From Cliona cf. orientalis (Eukaryota; Porifera; Demospongiae; Clionaida; Clionaidae): a stretch of 64,000 nucleotides of DNA. The position numbers were made by a program, and so were the translations under genes. The stretch lies in the NCBI GenBank assembly GCA_963930775.1, contig OZ005705.1:6200001-6264000 (forward strand), given 5' to 3'. Below the pieces are notes generated by a model. The model saw only the letters and a list, made by a program, of their open reading frames with translations. It had not been told where the DNA came from and made no database searches. Position 1 is the first letter of the stretch; each line of letters opens with the position of its first letter. This document shows positions 56,301-64,000 of the stretch, piece by piece.

Positions 56301-59300
56301 TCCTCCTTCCCGTCTTCAGCACTGGTTGACTTCTTACCACCTTCGTATTTCTCCTCTCCCTCATTCCCACTATCATCGCCTTCCTCCACACTTTTCAATG
56401 GGGAACCATCTTCATCATCGGAAGAGTCCTAGTTAATAGTTCACGGAAGAATATTAAGCATACATGTGGGAGGGGTGGGGGTTTGGACACACATAGAAGT
56501 GTCTACATGCATCTAATCACTATACAAACTCACAGATAGCTGGTGAGGAAAGATAAGTACAACAATAACTACATAATACAGTTGATGGGGAGTGGGGGTG
56601 GTGGGGGAGGAATTCCTAGACTTCCTCACTCCACTCTCAAGATGGTTGCGTGCACCATGCAATCACATACCAAAACTTCAATACAGCTGTCCTCCTGAGC
56701 CAGAAGGGTATCAGTAGTAGGCTGGGCTGAAGGCTCATTTGATAAAAGTGTCCTGTGTATCTCCACATGGACAGTTTGAGCTCCCAGACTATCCACTCCA
56801 GCCTTGAAGAGTGGGAAGGATCCACTAATGCTCTCTTTTGAGAGGATGTCACTCAAAGGGACAAAGGCTGAGCCCAGTAGACTATCTTCAGCCAGCGGTC
56901 TAGGACCCTCACTCTGCTTTCTCCTCACTAGGCTTGACCACACCTGAACCTCAAGACTCTCCTCTGATAAATACCTGCATGCAGTATAATATGCAGTTGT
57001 GCACATAACGACCCCTTACCGACTATATACATTGATATCGTACTTACCAGTGTAGTTGTGCAGAGCCCGTAAGGTGAAGCTGAGCTCTATGGTTGAGTTG
57101 GTAAGTGGCAATGCCCTCTCTGGAGCACGTGATGGCCTTTGGTGATGTCACTACTGCCGCTATAATTATTATATAATAATAAAGGTGGATAACACCAAGG
57201 CATACATGAACCGATATTATGGTAGATCTCAGTGTTCTCCGGCCCCCTAGCATATTTGGTCCAATAAGCATTCAATACTATATATTTGATGAGGGAATAA
57301 AATGCTTTGATGTGGTTGTAAGCCCCACCCAAAATCACACCCTCTCATCTTCTACTTGGGGTGAGAACACCGATGATTCTTGAAACTCACCTTGGTCAAA
57401 GAACCGATACCTGAGGAAGCAGTACTTGTGAGTGGGTTGGCTAGCTGTGGGAATATCCACAGCACTCAGCCGTAGACTAGCATGGCTCACACCAATATCA
57501 AACCGGATGCCTTTCCCATCAAAACAAGGCTTCTTCTCCTTCATTTGCCTCCGAGCCGACCCTGAACCTCCTCCCGAGCTACTCCTAAGGGGCAACTGCA
57601 GCATTTGTGGAGTTGTTAGTTGACCTGCTGCTGGGAAGAAGCCAGTTGATGGCGGCCGCCAGCCATGCCTAAGCCCACTGCTCACTACTAGGTCTCGAAT
57701 TTCCTCGTTCATGAACGAAGCAGAGATCTCCACACCACCGACGATGGTGCTGTTAACTGATTCAGAACGATTTGGTGAATCAGAGGATATAGCTGACACA
57801 GGAGACTCTAATGCAAACCAACCACAGATGCCTGCAAAGCAATGTATAACTCAGGATTAGCATAGAATAATTCTTGAATGTACATATGGAGCTCAGTTTG
57901 GCTGCTAGCAACACAGATATGAATGAACGTGAAGGCTTCCATTAATTTTATGTGATGCTAAGCCTGAACTATCATGTAAGCATTTTATTTGTACACAAAC
58001 CAGTAGATTTATGCAGCAGTTGCTGGAGTGGTACTTTAGCCCTTCCCAGCAGTACGTCCTTGGTTCCAGGCACCAGCCTCCTTCCAGTGACCATACCTGA
58101 TTCAGCAGCCCTAGCGCTCTGCCACCCTCCAATCAATGAAGGACTGCTTCCTTTAGGGGCTTGATGCCATAGCTCCACCAACATGTAGCCATCAGCTAGC
58201 TTCTGTGCTAGGTTGGTAGTGGCAGTGGTGGTGGTGCTCATTGTAGGGCCATCGAGTGTTTTGGTCGAGGGAGAGGTGAGGGGGAGGGCGAGATCAAAGA
58301 GGTGGGAAAATTCGGGAGAGAAGGAGCGAGCAATCGTCTTAGTGGCTCTCTTCTCCTGGGAAATAAATAAATTAAAATTATTAATGCATTAATTTTGTGC
58401 CTAGACCCTAAACATTCAGATGCCAAATTACAATTCCCTCAACACTATAATAATATTATTATTATGATAGTGCAAATATAATGTTCGTCAAAGGTATCAC
58501 ATATAGTGCGTACAGTATAAATTTTATAACTAGATGACCATTCCATGCTTCCCAATGTACATGTACATGTATATACATGTACCTTGAGAATCCCAGGCAG
58601 TGTGATAGTGGCATACGCATTGACTCCAACTTCAGCCGCCAGCCCCAGAGCTATGGGGTTGTCGGGGGCAACCATCCCAGCTGCATCCTGTACAACACAC
58701 GATATACAGGTATAGAGTAATGTGAGTAACAGCATCAGATATAATACTATTATGTATGAAAGTCTTAGAGTTACGTTACCTTGAGTCCAGCTGCTCTGAG
58801 AATGCCAACTGTCATGTTGACATGCTGTGAATCCCGGTTGCTTTTCCCATCAGAACACTCTACAGCCGCATACTTGACTGATACATCTAATACACCACCA
58901 CCGCTGTCAGTAGAGCCCTGCAACATTCATAAGTGTTAATATTATAACTATTCTGGGCTCTCATCACTATTTTAAGTGTGTATGTGTTTGTATACATGCA
59001 AGGCTTCATATGGGGGGGGGGGGGGGGGGAGGGGAGGGGGAGGCAAATCCCCCCCATAGACTGTTTCAGCAATTTATTAATCCGAACCTCTGGTACATAT
59101 CAGCATAATACTATTGTATATATATTATAATATGTATGGATAAACAGTGTGAGTATATTGATTTATATACCTTGCCACCGTCTTCTACCAGCTTGAAAGG
59201 GAGAGCAAAGTCTTGAATCTTACTGCCTCCATCAGCTCCTCTCGGTGCTTGCATGGTCACCATGGCACACAGCTTAGCCACAGGGAGGCTAGCCTGGACC

Positions 59301-62300
59301 AACCGCAGACAGGTAATGATACAAATTTACACACAAACACACGAGTACAATACGATGAGTGATATTGTGGCTGGAAATTTAATTTGACGGTTTGGCCAAG
59401 CACCAAGTACAAATCGGCCAATTTTGTTAATGACTATTGGTCCATTACAATTAATATAATAAATTTTAACCATCAACCCCACTTAGCGGCCAAATTGTTG
59501 AAATTGGCTAATACACATTGTAGTGTTTCCCATAAATTAAGAGGGGCTTACTCTTGCCACGAGTTGGTCTCGGATGTTGGGATAGTAGTAGCGTCTCCAG
59601 AGTTCAAAGGGCACCCCTCCACCCAGTCCTCCCCCACAGGCGGCCATGAGGTACTTTTGCACTGGCTCGCTTCCCTCTAGCGGCAAAGAGTGACGAGTCT
59701 CGTGGGAGAAAGATGGACTGGGGACGCACAGAGTGGTGGAAGTGCGATAGGGATGAAGAGATACCTCCGGATCACCACCTGTAGTGAAACACAGAATGAG
59801 TTCTCTGCCCAAAGAAGGAATGCAATAGAGTTATAATTATAGGGACTCACCCATTTCATCCTCATCAGAGGTTAGGGTTGGAAAATGGTATTGTACGAAG
59901 CAGTCCGCCTCCCCCCACACTGTGCTAGCAAAGGCACCAACGTCCCTAACTCCTTCAACACACAACTCGAACACATGCTCCACTGCCCCTTCATTATCAA
60001 CACCATCAACACCTTCTATAGGAACCCTGCTGCTGGTAATTGGCTTGGTAGTGGACGTGAGATGACGCCGTGTCTTCCTCGCCTCAGCTGGAGCTCTGTG
60101 AGGGCGCTGCAGTGTGTAGCAACCACTGGCATACTGCTGTTGTAGGTGGGAGATCTGGAAGAAAATTTAACGATATTCCCTTCATATATATGCACTAATA
60201 CAATACCAATACAGAACCTTCCTACTTAATGCAATTTGATTCATTGTACATAATAATGCTCACACTCTTCACTTTTTTGCTATTGCAAGGAATAAAAAAA
60301 AATCTAAAATACCTGAGTATTTGTTCCTAGAGCCATCAGCACGGCTAGATAACCAGTTATCTGACCAGAGAATGGATTGACAATGGGACAGTAGGAGTCC
60401 ACTGCTACCACAGGGAGCTGGAGATAAACATTTGAAGATATATAAATTATTGATACAAAATAATGGATTTACGTACCTCGGCTTGAGAACAGAGCTGGAC
60501 AGAATCCTCATCAGAGAAAGCAAGGTAAAATTGGTGAAGAGAAAGCTTGACGAGACCAAGTAGCTACATATACATGTAAGTGGGGGAGGAAGGAGGGAGG
60601 ATGAAACTAAACAAGCATACGTAAAGCATTATTTCGTAGTTTAGTTAAACCTCATCATCAGTATTGGTTCCTGGTGTCCTGTGCCACACCTCCACCACGG
60701 TGAAGTTATTATTGACTTGCTTGAGGAGGGCAGGGGTCAGATAGAGTGGGAAAAGCTGCATAGACAAAAAAAAGTAGGTAGGGAAACATACACAACTGCT
60801 GGGGTATCATACATGCATATACCTGCTTGATGCCAAATTGAGGATTGGAGGAGGCCCACTGTACAGGTGTCTGGGGGTGTGGTTTAGCACAGAACAGTTT
60901 GCAAATGAGGTAAGAGTTTGGCAGAGAGAGGTTTTGATTGGGGTCTCTGTGATCGGTTGGAAGGGAAGGGAGAGAGGGAGGATGGGAGGGCAGAGGGGTG
61001 AGGGTAGAGACGTCTATGGCTTCAGGGATGAACAGTAGAAGCTGAAGGGCAGGAGGCTTTGCAGAAACTTCTAAAAGAAAAAATATTTGCTGCAATAACT
61101 TCTACATACATCCATGAGCTTGGCTTATTTACCTCTGGTAGTGACATCCTTTTCTTTGAAGTGAATAGGAGAGGTTTGCCGTGCTCTGCTGTCTATTTCC
61201 TCCCGAGCATCACTGCCACCAATAGGCTGCACCTCTTCATCACTGCACTCTGGTGCACTCTGAGTCACTTCCTTAGCTCCGCCTGGCCTTGAGGGTAGAT
61301 CCCTCTTTCCAGACTGAACAAGCTCTAGGGAAATCTGTGAGAAAGAGTACAGGAAATTATCAATTATTGGTTCTTCAGTGGGACATTTTCTACAATACCT
61401 GTACTACCAACCCTCTAAATAGTATAGCTGCTGATTAACAAATTAAAACACCAGTGTCTTTAATATTTTATGTGCATAGAGATGTCTTGCATACCTGTAG
61501 ACTTCCAATGACTCTGTCACTGGTTTCTCTCTCCCTAACAGCATCTGCTAGAGTGGATGTCTTTACCTCCAGCTGGTAGCGCCTGCTGCATGGAGACTTA
61601 CCAGAGAGTATTCTCTTCAAGGGAAGGACAGCCTTACCAACCAAGAAAGGCTGCAAAAAGAATGATTAACATACTTAATCTGGATGGAAAAAAATGAAAA
61701 ACACGCACTTTTCTGGTAAAGGTCGTCAATCACTCATATAGACGTGATGAGAATTTGTAGAATGCCAATTTCTTACAATAAATTATCGTACGTTGTATTC
61801 GATTAACTACAGTATGGTTGAAGTTGAACTCAGTAAAATACATGTACCTTACCATTCTTTGTGAGGGTGGGCGACAGTAGACTCTAAAGATGAGCACAGA
61901 GTTCCACCAGTGATGGATCACGGTGCTGTTGAACTCCAGAGGAAACACAGAATGATGGCTGAATTTTACCACTGAAATAGAACAGTGCATGTGAATCATT
62001 CAGTGCAGCACAAGTATATGACCCCCATATGTATATTATTTAGTGCATTGCACACACATACCTCCATCCTTCATCTTCTTGGAAGTGATTCTCATGAGTT
62101 GATATGAGCCAGGGGGTAGTAGCTTCCTCCTCCCCACCAACCCCACCCCCCTAGCGCCAGGACCAGCCTGCTGCTGCTGGAGAACAGCTGGGAACTGGTA
62201 CTCCACAAAGTAGGTTGGACTGTGGAAGAAGAGTTTAAACATGAACATGTACCAGCTGGCTACAGATGTTCATGTCAGGATGTAGCCATGTTTCCAGCCC

Positions 62301-64000
62301 CACCCAGGCATGGTAGCTACAATGTTCACTTTTTTCCCAGTCACCTAATGGCTATACAATCTATACTGTAGGTTATCAATACTTCAGGGTAAAAATATTT
62401 AGTTTTGATTCATGGCTAAATACCCTTGTATATATACGTTTGCATGGATCAATGAATGCTCTCACGCTAAAAATGAGAATGATTTAAGCAGATCTATAGT
62501 ATAATGTGCACTGTACAGTACCTTTTGGTAGAATGGATTGGCAGGGGTACATTAGAACCAGTCTTGCCCGCTCTCTTCTTCTCTTGTTGCTGAGTAAGGA
62601 TTTCCTTGGCAAATGAAGGCTCTATCTGCAGGCTTCCCACAGTGATACGAGCTGACCCAACTCGACCTAGCTGAGTCAGCTTCTCGAGACCAATGGCAGA
62701 TACAATTGCCTCTTCCAGTGAACTCTGACCTTTGACGAAATAAGATGACAAGGCAGTCAAGCTATCTGTCTTCCCCTTGATTCTCTGAGAGCTATCAGAG
62801 GTCACCGATCCAACACTAGACACCTTCTCTGGTCCTCCATTTCCATCTTGTTGTGTACCACCAGGCGGCAAATCTGTGGCAGCTGCGATATCTTGCTGCT
62901 CCTCACTCAACTTTGATGAAAGCTTAAAAGCCTCAGTTTTGGTCGAAACTGAGCACTCATTCTCACAATCGTCAACAATCAGCTGCTCCGACCTCCTCTC
63001 TCCAGCTTCTTTAATACCCTTTCTTTCTTCGGTCTGAAGGTCGCCTTCTCTAGCTTGAAGGCTCACCAAATCAGTCCCCTCTTGTTCAGCAGTGGCACCA
63101 CTAGTAGTAGTCAGCTGGTCGAAGTACAGAGCTGAGAGGAGGACCTTATTGTGTAGTGGGTAGTCAGATTCATCCAATGAGACATCACTCAGAATGTTCA
63201 GCTCATCTTCCTCTTCACTGCTCGCATCAATACCAACACCATACAACTCCAAACCAGCTCCATCATTGTCCCTGCAGACAATAAGTACTAGTGATTGGAA
63301 CTACTCTGATGACTGTAGGGTAGTCTATAATCAATTCCTATCACCCCTCCCCCCCCCCCCTCAAAATTCAATGTTTCATAAAGAAATGTGTTGACTTACT
63401 GTTCTTGTTTCTTCTCTGAAGTTTCTACTCCATCAGTCTTCTGATTGACAATGGACTCTACCATCTTGCTACGAAGTTGTTGGCCCCTTTCAATCAACTC
63501 TGAGATGACCTCCAGCTGCTGTGCTCCGAGCCCCACCCTCTCCTCTGCCACACCCTGCTCCATCTCGTGCTCAATCTCCTTCCCGCCCATCGGAGCATTG
63601 ATTTCCTTCAGATTCAGAGCACCATACTTAGCCCTACCACTCGCAAACTTATCCTGGTCACCAACCACAGTACTGACAACTTCAGTGGATACACCGTCAT
63701 GAAGACTTCTTTCTCGGAAATGGGCTCCTGGGCCAATGATGAACTCAGCTGGAGCTAATATCACCTTCTTCTTGAGTGCAGGTTCTTCCGTAGGTTGACT
63801 AGCTGTTTTGATTCTGATGTGGACACTCAGCTTACCTAGGTGAACTCCACTCGAGTTGACTATAGAATAATGTCTAATACAAAAAAGGTTATATATTATA
63901 CGTAAAAGAGTATGTTTAGTAAGATGTGTAGGAACATGCACTAACCCTTTTAATGGGGAGCTGGGAGTGAGTTGCTTTAAGCTGGGTACAACTGCCTGAC
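53370..64000 (-). CDS. C2CD3: C2 domain-containing protein 3 (centriolar), 5' end outside window
   Basis: Exons in transcript order: 63946-64000 (cut by the edge), 63400-63873, 62522-63271, 62062-62219, 61853-61971, 61495-61650, 61133-61334, 60823-61070, 60651-60755, 60477-60563, 60313-60417, 59851-60154, 59552-59778, 59171-59293, 58780-58917, 58583-58687, 58001-58355, 57391-57831, 57048-57159, 56671-56974, 56217-56428, 55685-55859, 55397-55582, 55089-55157, 54842-55020, 53370-54744. About 2254 residues are visible; vertebrate C2CD3 is about 2350. It is a distal-centriole protein needed for appendage assembly and ciliogenesis, built of serial C2 domains. Diagnostic blocks: TVWGEADCFVQYHFP, ELWRRYYYPNIRDQLVA, AKLCAMVTMQ, HKYCFLRYRFFD, CGWYNISDF, and the C-terminal PNFFMTPQQLEESMRSL and QRLARIFSS. 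The last exon is a long serine/proline-rich disordered region. Every exon junction keeps phase. Only the N-terminal C2 portion is missing. Confidence 0.95.
59012..59029 (+). repeat. Poly-G tract in C2CD3 intron
   Basis: 18 G bases followed by AGGGGAGGGGG. Similar G or C runs occur at 20721-20734, 21095-21113, 25417-25432, 26073-26093, 28066-28077 and 63349-63360, all non-coding. Confidence 0.85.

Overview
The window is nuclear DNA from an animal. Every gene is split by short spliceosomal introns (mostly 50-500 bp). The gene set (PIK3C3, RFC3, TIPIN, NDFIP, C2CD3, a Fe65/APBB adaptor, FAXDC2-type hydroxylases) is metazoan. Close gene packing, tiny introns, many small inverted-repeat elements inside introns and lineage-specific tandem families fit an early-branching animal. 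A demosponge is my best guess, but it is an inference that the sequence alone cannot prove.

Layout. 1-16700: a head-to-tail array of MFS sugar-porter genes on the + strand, with the 3' end of one copy, then four complete genes. Copies 3 and 4 are very recent duplicates. 16891-28873: four housekeeping genes in two divergent pairs: RFC3(-)/NDFIP(+) and TIPIN(-)/PIK3C3(+). The intergenic spacers are 205 and 109 bp, with a CRE-like site in the first and an E2F-like site in the second. An initiator tRNA-Met gene lies antisense in a PIK3C3 intron. 29326-37995: three FAXDC2-like membrane di-iron hydroxylase genes, two on - and one inverted on +. 38175-49276: a large Fe65-like adaptor (-) of about 1435 residues with two WW domains, a tyrosine-motif-rich middle, two Fe65-type PTB domains and a third, tensin-type PTB domain at the C-terminus. 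49277-53369: about 4.1 kb without a recognisable gene, perhaps holding 5' exons of the adaptor. 53370-64000: C2CD3 (-), the centriolar multi-C2 protein, cut at its 5' end by the window edge.

The gene models were built by hand. I matched exons to family members or paralogues and required GT/GC-AG junctions with continuous reading phase; all exon lengths close in phase. The most interesting items are the Fe65 plus tensin-PTB architecture with SH2-docking motifs, a GT/GC/GA series of splice donors at one orthologous intron of the transporter array, the nested tRNA, and a collection of foldback/MITE-like elements. No prokaryotic-style system, CRISPR array or viral gene was seen.
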